DNA of 64,000 nucleotides from Mariniflexile maritimum (GTDB lineage: Bacteria > Bacteroidota > Bacteroidia > Flavobacteriales > Flavobacteriaceae): the NCBI RefSeq assembly GCF_009746565.1, contig NZ_WRPN01000012.1, forward strand, positions 1 to 64,000, in the 5' to 3' direction. Below the pieces are notes generated by a model, which had not been told where the DNA came from, searched no databases, and saw only the letters and a list, made by a program, of their open reading frames with translations. This document shows, one piece after another, positions 38,541 through 48,346 of the stretch; the first letter of the stretch is position 1; the number at the start of each line of letters is the position of its first letter. The position numbers were made by a program, and so were the translations under genes.

Positions 38541-39635
38541 TTAATTTGATTTGTAAGGGGCCAATTTTTCCCAATTGAATATAACGCCCGTACCTGGATA
38601 ATCTGGAGCTACGGCTCTGTAGTTTTCTACCACTAAAGGTCTTGTGGTGTATTCATCTATTGGGAAACTGTGTACTTCCAGCCAACCTGAGTTAGGTTGA
38701 GACGATACCAAGCTTACGTGCAATTCTTGCATGCCGTGTGAACACGCAGGAATACCGTGTTTATCTGCAAGTCTAGCGGCAGCCAACCAGCCTGTAATAC
38801 CGCCACAATTGGATGCATCGGGTTGGATAAAGGATAGTTTGGATTGTTCAAAAGCATATTCAAACTCGTGTATGGTGTGCAGGTTTTCACCCATGGCTAA
38901 AGGGAACCCTGTTTTATCAACTATTTCGCCAAAACCTTTATAATTGTCTGGGATAATAGGTTCTTCAAACCAAGTGATGTTGTATTGTTTAAAACCTTCA
39001 ACGGCTTTGATGGCTTTTTCAACGGTCATGGAGTAATTGGCATCTACCATAAAAGTGATATCCGGTCCCACAAATTCGCGAACAGCTTTGATGCGTTCTA
39101 AATCTTCCTCAAGATTTTCCCTGCCGATTTTAATTTTTACGGCGTTAAACCCTTTTGCCAAATAGCCTTCCATGTTTTTTAACAGCTTTTCAATAGGGAA
39201 CATCAAATCAATGCCGCCGCAATAGGCTTTGCATGTATTTCCTTTGCCACCTGCCATTTTCCAAAGTGGCAGATTTGCTTTTTTACATTTAATATCCCAA
39301 AGCGCGATATCTACGGTTGAAATTGCAAAAGACGCAATGCCACCGCGACCCACATAATGGATGTGCCACTCTAAAAAATCGTAAATGCCATCGATGTCGG
39401 TGCCATCCTTACCAATTAAGACCTTTGCAAAATCGTGCTCTATCATGGCTTTTATGGCATGACCACCTTTACCACCGGTGTAAGTATAACCCGTACCTTC
39501 GGATCCATCTTCCAAGGTAATGGTAGTGGTTACCAATTCAAAATGATAATGGTCGCCATGTTTGGCATCGGCCATGACTTCTGGCAAAGGCACGGTGAAT
39601 AAGCGAACGTCAACATTTGAAATTTTTGTACTCAT
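38541..39635 (-). CDS. Enolase-superfamily enzyme, probable 3,6-anhydro-L-galactonate cycloisomerase
   Basis: The 364-residue enzyme is of the mandelate racemase/muconate-lactonizing group. It shows the Lys in AVKIKIGR, metal ligands Asp in FMVDANYS, Glu in WFEEPII and Glu in AMGENLHT, and a His in CSHGMQELH. In agar degraders such an enzyme opens 3,6-anhydro-L-galactonate to 2-keto-3-deoxy-L-galactonate. The neighbouring aldehyde dehydrogenase and GH117 genes support this role strongly over a rhamnonate- or galactonate-dehydratase role. Confidence 0.87.
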   Translation of the reverse strand: MSTKISNVDVRLFTVPLPEVMADAKHGDHYHFELVTTTITLEDGSEGTGYTYTGGKGGHAIKAMIEHDFAKVLIGKDGTDIDGIYDFLEWHIHYVGRGGIASFAISTVDIALWDIKCKKANLPLWKMAGGKGNTCKAYCGGIDLMFPIEKLLKNMEGYLAKGFNAVKIKIGRENLEEDLERIKAVREFVGPDITFMVDANYSMTVEKAIKAVEGFKQYNITWFEEPIIPDNYKGFGEIVDKTGFPLAMGENLHTIHEFEYAFEQSKLSFIQPDASNCGGITGWLAAARLADKHGIPACSHGMQELHVSLVSSQPNSGWLEVHSFPIDEYTTRPLVVENYRAVAPDYPGTGVIFNWEKLAPYKSN

Positions 39636-39654
39636 AAGTGTTTTTTTATATGGT

Positions 39655-41847
39655 TTAAATTAGTTGAACCGCAATTTCCACGGGTTTTGAAGCACCTAAA
39701 TCTTGGCTTCGTTTACTAGGTAATGCGTTTGCTATGATGATTTTATAATTTCCTTTTATCCAAGTCTTAGCGCCGTTTAAATCGGTTTGATAAAAATCTT
39801 TATTGGCTAAATTGAAATTTATTTTTTCGGATTTTCCTGCTTTTAATGTTACTCTTTTAAATGCTTTTAAAGCGTAGTATGGTAAGTATCCTTTGGTGTC
39901 TTCAGGAACTAAATACACTTGGATAACATCCTCAAAATTCTGATTACTGGTGCTTTTAATTTCAACTGAAACAGAAAAATCTTGTCCTTTCTTAATTTTT
40001 TTAGCATTCCCCATTGGGTTTGAAAACTCGGTTTTTCCATAGCTTAAGCCAAATCCAAATGGGTACATGGGTTCTTTTTCCATGTATTTATAGGTTCGCC
40101 CTTTCATGCTATAATCATCAAAAGGAGGCAATTGATTCACGTTTTTTGGAAAAGTTATGGGCAAATGTCCGGAAGGTGCCACATCGCCAAAGAGTATATC
40201 GGCCACTGCATTTCCTCCCTGTTCACCAGGATACCACATGAGCACAATGGCATCAACATAAGGCTCAATGTCTTCCAAAGAAACTGGGCTTCCAGTTCCT
40301 ATTACCAAAACCAAGGGGCCAATTTTATTTTTACTGATTTCCTTGATATAGTCAATCTGGCTTTGTGGTAATTTCAAATCGTTTCTATCTCCTTTGTTTT
40401 CTGAAGCAATGGCATCCACTTCTTCGCCTTCAATTTCGTTGGAAATCCCAGCAACTAGAATTGTAGCATTGGTAGTTTTTGCGACTTTAGGTGCCCAGTT
40501 TAAAGGGTTTAAGTTTTTCTGAAAAGGCAAAACACCTAAACGGTATTCTACTGAAGTGCCCAATGAAACTTTATTGGTAATACCTTCCAAAACAGTAACC
40601 ATATTGGGAGAAACACCATAATAATTCGCCATTAAAATATCTGTTGAAGCGGCAAAGGAACCGGTAACATATAAGGTTTTTATGTTTTTATCCAACGGCA
40701 ATACATTGTTGTCGTTTTTCAACAGCACAATGGATTGTTGTGCTGTTTTTAGGGCAATGGCCTTATTTTTATCGGAATTGATGACGGAAGTTCCCAGTTG
40801 TGTATATGGATTGTTTTTATCAGAATCGAAAAAGCCAAGTTTAAAACGAATTAAAAAGAGTTTTTTTAATCGTTCGTTAATCAAGCTTTCGGTTACAAGT
40901 CCTTGTTCTACCGCAGACTTAAGTTTTCCGTACACCCAACCACAATTTAAATTGACTCCTGCCAGTAATGCAAGTGCTGCCGCTTCTTCGGCGGTTTTCG
41001 CCTTTTTATGACCTTTTAAAATATCGCCCAGCGCACCACAGTCAGACACGATGTAGCCATCAAAACCCCATTGTTTTTTTAGAATGTCATCCAATAGAAA
41101 TGTACTGCTATTGGCAGGCTCGCCGTAAACAGCATTGTAGGCGCCCATGATCCCTTGTACGTTTCCTTCTGTAACCAAGGCTTCAAACGCAGGCAGATAG
41201 GTTTCATACAAGTCCAGTTTTGAAGGATTTACATTAAAACTATGCCGTAAAGCTTCAGGACCGGAATGCACCGCAAAGTGTTTGGCACATGCCGTAGATT
41301 TATAATACTTTGGATGGTTTCCTTGCAAGCCTTGTACAAAAGCAATGCCTATTTTAGAAGTCAAATAAGGATCTTCGCCGTAGGTTTCTTGTCCACGTCC
41401 CCAACGCGGGTCTCTAAAAATATTGATGTTGGGCGACCAATAGGTTAATCCCGCATACATACCCCTGTTTCCAATGGATTTAGAAACTTCAAATTTGGCT
41501 CTACCTTCATCAGAGATGGCATTCGCAACTTCCTTTATCAAAGTTGGATTAAATGTTGCTGCCATAGCAATGCCCTGCGGAAAAATTGTCGCTTTCCCAT
41601 TTCGGGCAATACCGTGCAAAGCTTCGTTCCACCAGTTGTATTCTGGAACACCTAAGCGTTGAATTGCTGGAGATTCAGAAAGAAACTGACTGCATTTTTC
41701 CTCCAAAGTCATGGCGTCAATCAATAAATCCGCTCTTTGTTCAAAAGAAATAGATTCATCAAACCACTTTTGAGATAGGGTTTGTGCATTCAATGCTGCA
41801 AAAGCAAAGAATGATAAAAGACACGCTATGGAAATTATGTACTTCAC
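39655..41847 (-). CDS. GH3 beta-glycosidase, secreted
   Basis: This 730-residue GH3 enzyme has a signal ending LNAQ, an N-terminal barrel with KHFAVHSG near residue 190 and the nucleophile Asp269 in IVSDCGA, then the alpha/beta sandwich and a fibronectin-III-like end ([11 protein letters not shown]). It starts with GTG at 41847; no ATG fits the signal peptide. Most relatives are beta-glucosidases or beta-xylosidases, but its place in the operon suggests a beta-D-galactoside from agar or an associated xylose-containing glycan. Specificity is unknown. Confidence 0.88.
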   Translation of the reverse strand: MKYIISIACLLSFFAFAALNAQTLSQKWFDESISFEQRADLLIDAMTLEEKCSQFLSESPAIQRLGVPEYNWWNEALHGIARNGKATIFPQGIAMAATFNPTLIKEVANAISDEGRAKFEVSKSIGNRGMYAGLTYWSPNINIFRDPRWGRGQETYGEDPYLTSKIGIAFVQGLQGNHPKYYKSTACAKHFAVHSGPEALRHSFNVNPSKLDLYETYLPAFEALVTEGNVQGIMGAYNAVYGEPANSSTFLLDDILKKQWGFDGYIVSDCGALGDILKGHKKAKTAEEAAALALLAGVNLNCGWVYGKLKSAVEQGLVTESLINERLKKLFLIRFKLGFFDSDKNNPYTQLGTSVINSDKNKAIALKTAQQSIVLLKNDNNVLPLDKNIKTLYVTGSFAASTDILMANYYGVSPNMVTVLEGITNKVSLGTSVEYRLGVLPFQKNLNPLNWAPKVAKTTNATILVAGISNEIEGEEVDAIASENKGDRNDLKLPQSQIDYIKEISKNKIGPLVLVIGTGSPVSLEDIEPYVDAIVLMWYPGEQGGNAVADILFGDVAPSGHLPITFPKNVNQLPPFDDYSMKGRTYKYMEKEPMYPFGFGLSYGKTEFSNPMGNAKKIKKGQDFSVSVEIKSTSNQNFEDVIQVYLVPEDTKGYLPYYALKAFKRVTLKAGKSEKINFNLANKDFYQTDLNGAKTWIKGNYKIIIANALPSKRSQDLGASKPVEIAVQLI

Positions 41848-41853
41848 TTATAT

Positions 41854-43440
41854 TTACTTTAATTCAATGTTTTGAATATTGGAATGAGCATCTCCCCGGA
41901 TGTCTTTAAAATGTGAAACCAGTTCTTTTAATTTTTCAGGGTTGGATTTAGTCAAATTGTTTTTTTGACCCCGATCATTTTTTAAATTATACAATTGGTA
42001 TTCTTGGGATATTCCCGTTTCTATTTGTACATCTTCTAAAAATCCATTGCCTTTATACGCAGGAATCATCAACCAATCGCCTTCCCTTAAAGCTGTTCTC
42101 GTGTTCGCTTCAATAATAAGCGAAGCTCTTGCTTTATCGCTCTTTCCTAAGAATGCAGAAAGTACATCTTGACTATCAGCAGTTTTTACATCTGCTTTTA
42201 AAAGGTTGGCTAAGGATGCCATTAAGTCAATTTGACAGACCAATGCATCCGAAACATGTGGGGTTATGGTCCCTTTCCAATAAGTAATAAAAGGCACTTT
42301 AGTACCAGCTTCAAACAAACTATATTTACCGCCTCTTAAACCACCTTTAGGGTCATGATTACCAATTTTTTCGACCGCATCGTCATAGTAACCATCATTT
42401 AAAACAGGCCCATTATCACTTGAAAATATAACCAGCGTATTTTCAAGCACACCTTCTTCTTTCAATGTTTTCATAAATTCACCAATAACCCAATCGGCTT
42501 CCAATATGACATCGCCTCTTGGTCCCATACCTGATTTACCCACAAAACGAGGGTGTGGCGTTCTAGGAACATGCGGCTGTTGTAATGCATAATACAGGAA
42601 GAAAGGATTATCTTTATGTTCTTTGACATAAGATTGTGCTTTCTCTAAAAAATGGTCCGCCATATCTTCATCCTTCCATTTTGCTGATTCGCCACCTTTC
42701 ATGAAACCAATTCGAGGAATACCATTAACAATGCTGTTATTATGGCCATGGTGCCATTTCATGGTGGTTAATTCTGGATTGTTCAATCCAGTTGGTTGTC
42801 CTTCAAAATTCTTATTATAATCGACCTCGATGGGGTCTTTTGGATCTAGACCTACTACATCTCCATCTTCTATAAATACAGTTGGCACACGGTCTTGCGT
42901 AGCTGCCATGATATAAGAATAATCAAAGCCAACTTCATTTGGACCTGGCGAAATATGGGCATTCCAATCAACATCTCCATGTCCTAAACCCAAATGCCAT
43001 TTACCAACAATACCCGTATTGTAACCTTGGGATTTAAACAGTTTTGGCAAGGTAAATTGATCGGTGGAAATTAACAATGGGGCAGTACCAGGTAAAATTT
43101 TGGCATCTGCGTTACGCCAAGGGTAAATTCCGGTTAAAATGCCATAGCGACTTGGTGTACAGGTTGCCGATGTTGCATACCCATTTGTAAAACGAACGCC
43201 TTCATTTGCCAATTTATCGATATTTGGTGTCTGTAATTCGGTTGCGCCATAGCAACTTAAGTCACCATAACCTAAATCATCCAAATAAATAATGACTACG
43301 TTTGGTTTGGTAGCTATTTCTACTTTCGTTTTTTGGGCTTGGTTATTTCCATTTTTACAATTATGGAGAACTAATCCCAGCGTAAGAAATAGGATATAAC
43401 AGGGTGTTTTCAGTTTTGAAAATTGAATTATCGTCTTCAT
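41854..43440 (-). CDS. S1-family sulfatase lipoprotein, Cys-type
   Basis: The 528-residue formylglycine-dependent sulfatase has metal-binding Asp54/Asp55 in YLDDLGYGDLS, the maturation motif C-T-P-S-R (Cys94 to Arg98), GKWHLG near residue 148 and a late FSSDNGP. A lipoprotein signal ends at Cys28 (VLHNC). In a porphyran/agar locus it probably removes sulfate from galactose units, such as L-galactose 6-sulfate, so GH29 can act. No maturase (FGE or anSME) gene is in the window. Regiochemistry cannot be read from the sequence. Confidence 0.9.
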   Translation of the reverse strand: MKTIIQFSKLKTPCYILFLTLGLVLHNCKNGNNQAQKTKVEIATKPNVVIIYLDDLGYGDLSCYGATELQTPNIDKLANEGVRFTNGYATSATCTPSRYGILTGIYPWRNADAKILPGTAPLLISTDQFTLPKLFKSQGYNTGIVGKWHLGLGHGDVDWNAHISPGPNEVGFDYSYIMAATQDRVPTVFIEDGDVVGLDPKDPIEVDYNKNFEGQPTGLNNPELTTMKWHHGHNNSIVNGIPRIGFMKGGESAKWKDEDMADHFLEKAQSYVKEHKDNPFFLYYALQQPHVPRTPHPRFVGKSGMGPRGDVILEADWVIGEFMKTLKEEGVLENTLVIFSSDNGPVLNDGYYDDAVEKIGNHDPKGGLRGGKYSLFEAGTKVPFITYWKGTITPHVSDALVCQIDLMASLANLLKADVKTADSQDVLSAFLGKSDKARASLIIEANTRTALREGDWLMIPAYKGNGFLEDVQIETGISQEYQLYNLKNDRGQKNNLTKSNPEKLKELVSHFKDIRGDAHSNIQNIELK

Positions 43441-43443
43441 ATT

Positions 43444-44898
43444 TTAAGCTTTATGCCTTATGTAAAACGTTTTCTTTTCCAAATACTGCTCGAAACCGTA
43501 TTTACCATCTTCGCCACCCGAACCGGATAATTTGTAACCGTTGTGGAAGCCTTGGTGCTGCTCGCCGTGGCCTCTGTTTATGTAAATCTCGCCGTATTCC
43601 AATTCATCATTACATTTCATGATGGTATTCATGTCGTTGGTAAACACCATGGCCGCCAAACCATATTCACTATCATTGGCATAACCAATAACCTCGTCAA
43701 ATGTTTTGAATTTCAGTACGGGTAAAATGGGGCCAAAGGATTCTTCATGTACAATGGTCATTTTTTGGGTAACATTGGTAAGCACCGTTGGTTCAAACCA
43801 ATAGCCTTTTTCAAATTGCTTTCCAGTCGGTTTTTTACCACCGGTTGCAACGGTAGCACCTTCTTCAATGCTTACGGCAACTAAATGCTCCATGTGCTTT
43901 AATTCGTTGGCATTTACTTTTGGCCCCATATCGGTATCTTCCAACATCGGATCGCCAACTTTAAGTGCTTTTACTTTCGGGATGAATTTTTCCATGAACT
44001 TATCGTAAATCCGTTCATGTACATACATACGTTCGTTACAGGTGCACACTTGTCCGCAATTATCAAAACGGGAATGTAAGGCAGCATCTACGGCGGCATC
44101 TATATCGGCATCTTCAAAAACAATGAATGGTGCTTTACCACCTAGTTCTAACTGTACATGGGTTAAGTTTTGTGCTGCATTACGCGCAATTTGTTGGCCA
44201 ACAGGCGTTGACCCCGTCATCGTAACCATTTTGGTAATAGGACTTTCCACCAAGGCATTACCCATGGCACGACCAGGTCCTGTTAAAATATTAATGACTC
44301 CCGCTGGAATGCCCACTTTATTGGCAATAGTACCTAATTCAAGGGTAGCCAATGGCGTTTCGGAAGTTGGTTTGATAACAATCGTGTTACCTGCAATTAA
44401 AGCAGGCCCTAATTTACGGGCAGCAAGCGCTAAAGGGAAGTTCCAAGCTGTGATGGCGACAATAACACCCCGCGGTATTTTTTGAATCCAAATTTGTTCG
44501 TTGGGATTGTCTGAAGGAATAATATCGCCTTCAATTCTACGGGCACCTTCGCAAGCATATTCAATAAATGAGGAGGCTACTGCAACTTCAAATCTGGCGA
44601 CTTTTAATAATTTTCCTTGTTCTTTTACGAGCAACTGTGCCAATTTTTCAGCATTGGCTTTTATCTCGTTTGAGAATTTATAAAGTAGGTCGGCTCGTTC
44701 CCTTGCCGGTAATTTTTTCCACTTTTTTTGTGCCTTATCGGCAGCTTCCAAAGTTTCCAGTGCTTCTTCGGCAGTACCATTTTGTACTCTTGCCACTATT
44801 TCCTCTGTTGAAGGATTAACGATGTCAATGGTTTCTCCGGAAGTAGAAGTTCTCCATTCGCCATTAATAAATAATTTGTATTCTTTAATTTCTGACAT
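43444..44898 (-). CDS. Aldehyde dehydrogenase, probable 3,6-anhydro-L-galactose dehydrogenase
   Basis: The 484-residue NAD(P)-dependent enzyme has the ALDH set: TAWNFPLALAARKLGPAL, GSTPVGQQIA, ELGGKAPF with the general-base Glu, and the nucleophilic Cys in NCGQVCTC. It oxidises an aldehyde to an acid. In agarolytic loci, the ALDH beside the cycloisomerase turns 3,6-anhydro-L-galactose to 3,6-anhydro-L-galactonate. It overlaps none of its neighbours but is 3 bases from the sulfatase gene. Lactaldehyde-type activity is the alternative. Confidence 0.88.
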   Translation of the reverse strand: MSEIKEYKLFINGEWRTSTSGETIDIVNPSTEEIVARVQNGTAEEALETLEAADKAQKKWKKLPARERADLLYKFSNEIKANAEKLAQLLVKEQGKLLKVARFEVAVASSFIEYACEGARRIEGDIIPSDNPNEQIWIQKIPRGVIVAITAWNFPLALAARKLGPALIAGNTIVIKPTSETPLATLELGTIANKVGIPAGVINILTGPGRAMGNALVESPITKMVTMTGSTPVGQQIARNAAQNLTHVQLELGGKAPFIVFEDADIDAAVDAALHSRFDNCGQVCTCNERMYVHERIYDKFMEKFIPKVKALKVGDPMLEDTDMGPKVNANELKHMEHLVAVSIEEGATVATGGKKPTGKQFEKGYWFEPTVLTNVTQKMTIVHEESFGPILPVLKFKTFDEVIGYANDSEYGLAAMVFTNDMNTIMKCNDELEYGEIYINRGHGEQHQGFHNGYKLSGSGGEDGKYGFEQYLEKKTFYIRHKA

Positions 44899-44912
44899 GA
44901 TTATATATTTTG

Positions 44913-47447
44913 TTATTTTTTAATTTTAAATCCTCTCGCCGTTACGGTATCCGTTTCACTTTCATATTCTTCACCGTTTTCACGGGTTAGTTTATCAAAA
45001 AACTGATTGTAGTTGGAATATTTATAGGTTCCATTCCGTTGTCTTATTTCATCGCCCATGAGTTTGAATTGTTGGGCTGCTTTGTCGTGGTCACCAATCA
45101 AAAGCATGTATTTGTTTTTTGAAATAACTTTGCCGTTGTTGTCTTTTAATTCTAAATTCACATAGAAATTGTTTTCTAATTTCTTCAGGACATCTGCTTT
45201 TAAATCAAATAATTTCTGTGAGCTGTTTTCTTCGATTTTATCAATGTTGAAGGTTCCTTTGTGCAAAACCACATCGTTGCCATCGGTTATGGTATAATTG
45301 GCAACACACTTGTTGTATTTTGTGTAAAGGTCATTCACTACCCAAATTTCCCCAGTAAAGGCTTCATTATTAAGCCATCTGCGTTTGTTGAATTTTAAGT
45401 TTATCAATAGGGGTTGATAGGCCGTTTTTACATAATTGTAAGAGCGTTTTGTTTGTTGATAATTATCTACAATACCCCATTTCATATCTGGCCAATAAGT
45501 GATAAAATGGCACAGTGAAATACCGCTTGTTTTAGGTTTGTTTCTTCTGAAATGTTCAATGGACAATTGAAAAATAATGCCTTGCGCATCTTGGGTAGCG
45601 TTTACGAATTCCTGGAGCGAGCCTGTTTTTTCGCTTCCAAAAGCATCAAAGTTTTGGGCTCTTAATCGGTCTAAATCAGCCCAATGGTGCCCCCAACTTA
45701 ACCCTGGAGGCCAGAGTTCTTTTTCTGGAATAAATTTCTTTAAACTTTCAATATTTGGTACGGAAGTAATTGCCAATTCAGGAATTATGGGAAAATCCAG
45801 TCTTGAATACCAATCTTCCATAGGCGCAAAACCCATATTATAGAAATAGGCGAGGGCGTGGGCCGCTTCTTTGGGTTTATAGCCCGCTTCCAATGACGCT
45901 TCACAAGTTAATGGCGAATCTGGTACATAAGGTAAATCTACTTGTTCCTGCAACGTTTTACCCAAACGTTCTAAAAATGAACGTGTAAATGCAGGGTCGC
46001 CAGAGCGTAGGAACATTTCCTCGCCGCCTTCCATCATAATCAACGAAGGGTTGTTTCTGCGTTCCTTTATAACAGCGACGCCTTCGGCAATTGTGGTGGC
46101 AATAAATGCTTCCTCATGCGATAAATTTCCTGTACCTAAAGGAATAACGTCGTTCCAAACCGTCATGCCAGCCTCATTACATAATTCATAGAACAAGGGG
46201 ATTTCTGAAGGATGCCAACCAAAAATCCGAATGTTGTTCATGTTGGCATCTTTTGCCAACTGGATAAGTTTTCGATATTTTTCATCTGAAGAACGCCCCG
46301 TAAAAATATCAGGTGGACCGCCCCAACAAGCCGAACGCAGGAATATTTTTTTTCCATTGATTAAGGTCGTTCTGGGGAAACTGACCTCGTCTTTGGTAAA
46401 ACCGGGATTCCATGCCATGGTAACTTCTCGGATACCAAACACGGTTTCTTTAAAATCGTTGTTGATTTTATTTTCAGATATTGAAAGTTTTGAAGCGTAT
46501 AAATTCGGTTTTCCTAAATCCCATGGCCACCATAATTGGGCATCCTTAATTACAATGTCCTTTTTGATTTTCTGTTTTCCGGGGGCAACTTTCTCAGTAA
46601 ATGTTGTTTTGATTTCCTTAGAAGTAAAGTTTTTACCTTGGATTGTAGAGGTAAAAGTTATGTTTTTTGCAATGGCATCCGTGTTTTCAACTTCAATTTC
46701 AAGCGTTACTTTCGCTGTGTTGTTAGCTTCAATTTTTGGTCGTAAATAAACATCCTTAATCCTTGTTTTTCCTGTATAAACCATTTTTATGGGCCTATAG
46801 ATGCCAAAAGGAATTAAATCGCGCCAATAATCGCCAAACCAAGGTGTTTTTCTACCAGCTACTTTGGCGTTGACTTGTGGCGGAGGCGCAAGCCTTATCA
46901 TTAACATATTGGTACTGGCTAAGTTTTTTTTGCTGCTTCGAATGGCCTTATTGATATCAAATGAAAATCCTGAAAAAGCTCCTTCATGGCTTCCCAAAAA
47001 ATGACCATTCAGCCACACATCGCAAGCATAATCGACGCCTTCAAAATCCAATCGCACCAATTGATCCGTTAGGTCTTGTGTCACATTAAATTGCAGTGCA
47101 TACCACCATTCGTAATGCATGACCCATTGTGCTTTCACACTATTTCTGCCAAAATAGGGGTCTTCAATGGCGCCAATTTTCCAAAGATCGGTATATACGT
47201 CTCCAGGAACTTGAGCAGAATTCCAAACTAAGGTTTCAATGTCTTCCGGGGGAAGTTCATGCAACCCTGCTTTTACGCCTTCGCCGGGAAGCATCATTTT
47301 CATTTTCCACTTAAAACCGCTTAAATCTTGCGACAACTGACTATTGTCCTTGTGCGAGACTTCAGAACCTGGTTGCGCCAAAACTGAAACCGCCAAAAAG
47401 CAGCATACAGTTAATAATAAGAATTGTATTTTTTGGTTTAAGTACAT
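44913..47447 (-). CDS. GH2 glycosidase of the beta-mannosidase-like subgroup
   Basis: The 844-residue secreted enzyme (signal ending SVLAQ) shows the beta-mannosidase-like layout: WNSAQVPGDVYTDLW, FEGVDYACDVWLNGHFLG and WWPWDLGKPNLY. The acid/base is probably Glu477 (or Glu476) in MMEGGEEMF, in place of the usual CGNNE, and the nucleophile probably Glu557 in IIPELAITSVP. It starts the sub-block GH2-ALDH-sulfatase-GH3. In an agar locus, an exo-beta-galactosidase role on agaro-oligosaccharides is more sensible than mannosidase. Specificity is inferred. Confidence 0.85.
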   Translation of the reverse strand: MYLNQKIQFLLLTVCCFLAVSVLAQPGSEVSHKDNSQLSQDLSGFKWKMKMMLPGEGVKAGLHELPPEDIETLVWNSAQVPGDVYTDLWKIGAIEDPYFGRNSVKAQWVMHYEWWYALQFNVTQDLTDQLVRLDFEGVDYACDVWLNGHFLGSHEGAFSGFSFDINKAIRSSKKNLASTNMLMIRLAPPPQVNAKVAGRKTPWFGDYWRDLIPFGIYRPIKMVYTGKTRIKDVYLRPKIEANNTAKVTLEIEVENTDAIAKNITFTSTIQGKNFTSKEIKTTFTEKVAPGKQKIKKDIVIKDAQLWWPWDLGKPNLYASKLSISENKINNDFKETVFGIREVTMAWNPGFTKDEVSFPRTTLINGKKIFLRSACWGGPPDIFTGRSSDEKYRKLIQLAKDANMNNIRIFGWHPSEIPLFYELCNEAGMTVWNDVIPLGTGNLSHEEAFIATTIAEGVAVIKERRNNPSLIMMEGGEEMFLRSGDPAFTRSFLERLGKTLQEQVDLPYVPDSPLTCEASLEAGYKPKEAAHALAYFYNMGFAPMEDWYSRLDFPIIPELAITSVPNIESLKKFIPEKELWPPGLSWGHHWADLDRLRAQNFDAFGSEKTGSLQEFVNATQDAQGIIFQLSIEHFRRNKPKTSGISLCHFITYWPDMKWGIVDNYQQTKRSYNYVKTAYQPLLINLKFNKRRWLNNEAFTGEIWVVNDLYTKYNKCVANYTITDGNDVVLHKGTFNIDKIEENSSQKLFDLKADVLKKLENNFYVNLELKDNNGKVISKNKYMLLIGDHDKAAQQFKLMGDEIRQRNGTYKYSNYNQFFDKLTRENGEEYESETDTVTARGFKIKK

Positions 47448-47464
47448 TTTTGTTTTTCTATTTA

Positions 47465-47530
47465 ACTTGCGAGGTTTAAAAAACCCCGCAAGTATTTTAT
47501 AACCATGATAATTTCCCTTTCGGGGATTAT
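47465..47530 (-). promoter_or_regulatory. Two tandem hairpins between SDR and GH2 genes
   Basis: ACTTGCGAGGTTT (47465-47477) pairs with AAACCCCGCAAGT (47481-47493) over 13 positions with one mismatch. A second stem, ATAAT/ATTAT with CCC/GGG, spans 47508-47530. There is no strong T run, so they look more like mRNA processing or stabilising structures than a terminator. Confidence 0.5.
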
Positions 47531-47543
47531 GGGGGGCATTTTT

Positions 47544-48311
47544 TTATCTGCCCATCCAGCCACCATCAACTAGAACAATGGCACCATTCATATAGCTTGC
47601 CGCTTCTGATGCCAAAAACACGGTTGGACCAGCAAAATCTTCTGCCTGACCCCATCTTCCTGCTGGAATACGTGACAAAATAGACTCTGAACGTACAGGG
47701 TCGTTTCTTAGGGCTTCTGTATTATCGGTTGAAATATATCCGGGTGCAATCGCATTTACGTTTACGCCTTTGGATGCCCACTCATTAGCAAAGGCCATAG
47801 TCATTTGACCAATAGCCCCTTTACTTGCGGCATAACCTGGTACTGTAATACCACCTTGGAACGTAAGTAAGGATGCGGTGAAAATAATTTTGCCATGACC
47901 CCTTTTTACCATTTCCTTTCCAATTTCACGAGTTAGGATAAACTGGGAGTTTTGGTTGACCTCAATAACTTTGTCCCACATCTCGTCTGGATGTTCTGCT
48001 GCTGGTGTTCTTAAAATGGTACCTGCGTTGTTCACGAGGATGTCAATTTGTGGATGGTCTTTTTTTACGGCTTCAATGAACTTGTACAATGATTTTCTGT
48101 CGGAGAAATCACATTGATAGCCACTGAATTTTTTACCTCTTGCTTTTACTTCTTTTTCAACTGAACTATCTTGTTCTAAGGTTGCTGAAACACCTATAAT
48201 GTTTGCCCCCGCTTCAGCTAAACCTATGGCCATGGCTTTTCCAATACCTCTTTTACAACCTGTTACTAAGGCTGTTTTTCCTTCTAAACTAAATTTGTTT
48301 AATATACTCAT
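47544..48311 (-). CDS. KduD-like short-chain dehydrogenase, probable diketo-deoxygluconate reductase
   Basis: The 255-residue SDR has TGCKRGIGKAMA (cofactor loop), NNAGTI, a catalytic Ser in TASLLTFQG, and Tyr/Lys in YAASKGA. It belongs to the KduD/2-deoxygluconate dehydrogenase group. In agarolytic bacteria, a KduD-type enzyme reduces 2,5-diketo-3-deoxygluconate to 2-keto-3-deoxygluconate, which completes inversion of 2-keto-3-deoxy-L-galactonate with the neighbouring dehydrogenase. That role is assigned by context. Confidence 0.85.
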   Translation of the reverse strand: MSILNKFSLEGKTALVTGCKRGIGKAMAIGLAEAGANIIGVSATLEQDSSVEKEVKARGKKFSGYQCDFSDRKSLYKFIEAVKKDHPQIDILVNNAGTILRTPAAEHPDEMWDKVIEVNQNSQFILTREIGKEMVKRGHGKIIFTASLLTFQGGITVPGYAASKGAIGQMTMAFANEWASKGVNVNAIAPGYISTDNTEALRNDPVRSESILSRIPAGRWGQAEDFAGPTVFLASEAASYMNGAIVLVDGGWMGR

Positions 48312-48346
48312 GATGATTTTTGATTTACGATTAACGAATTATGAAC

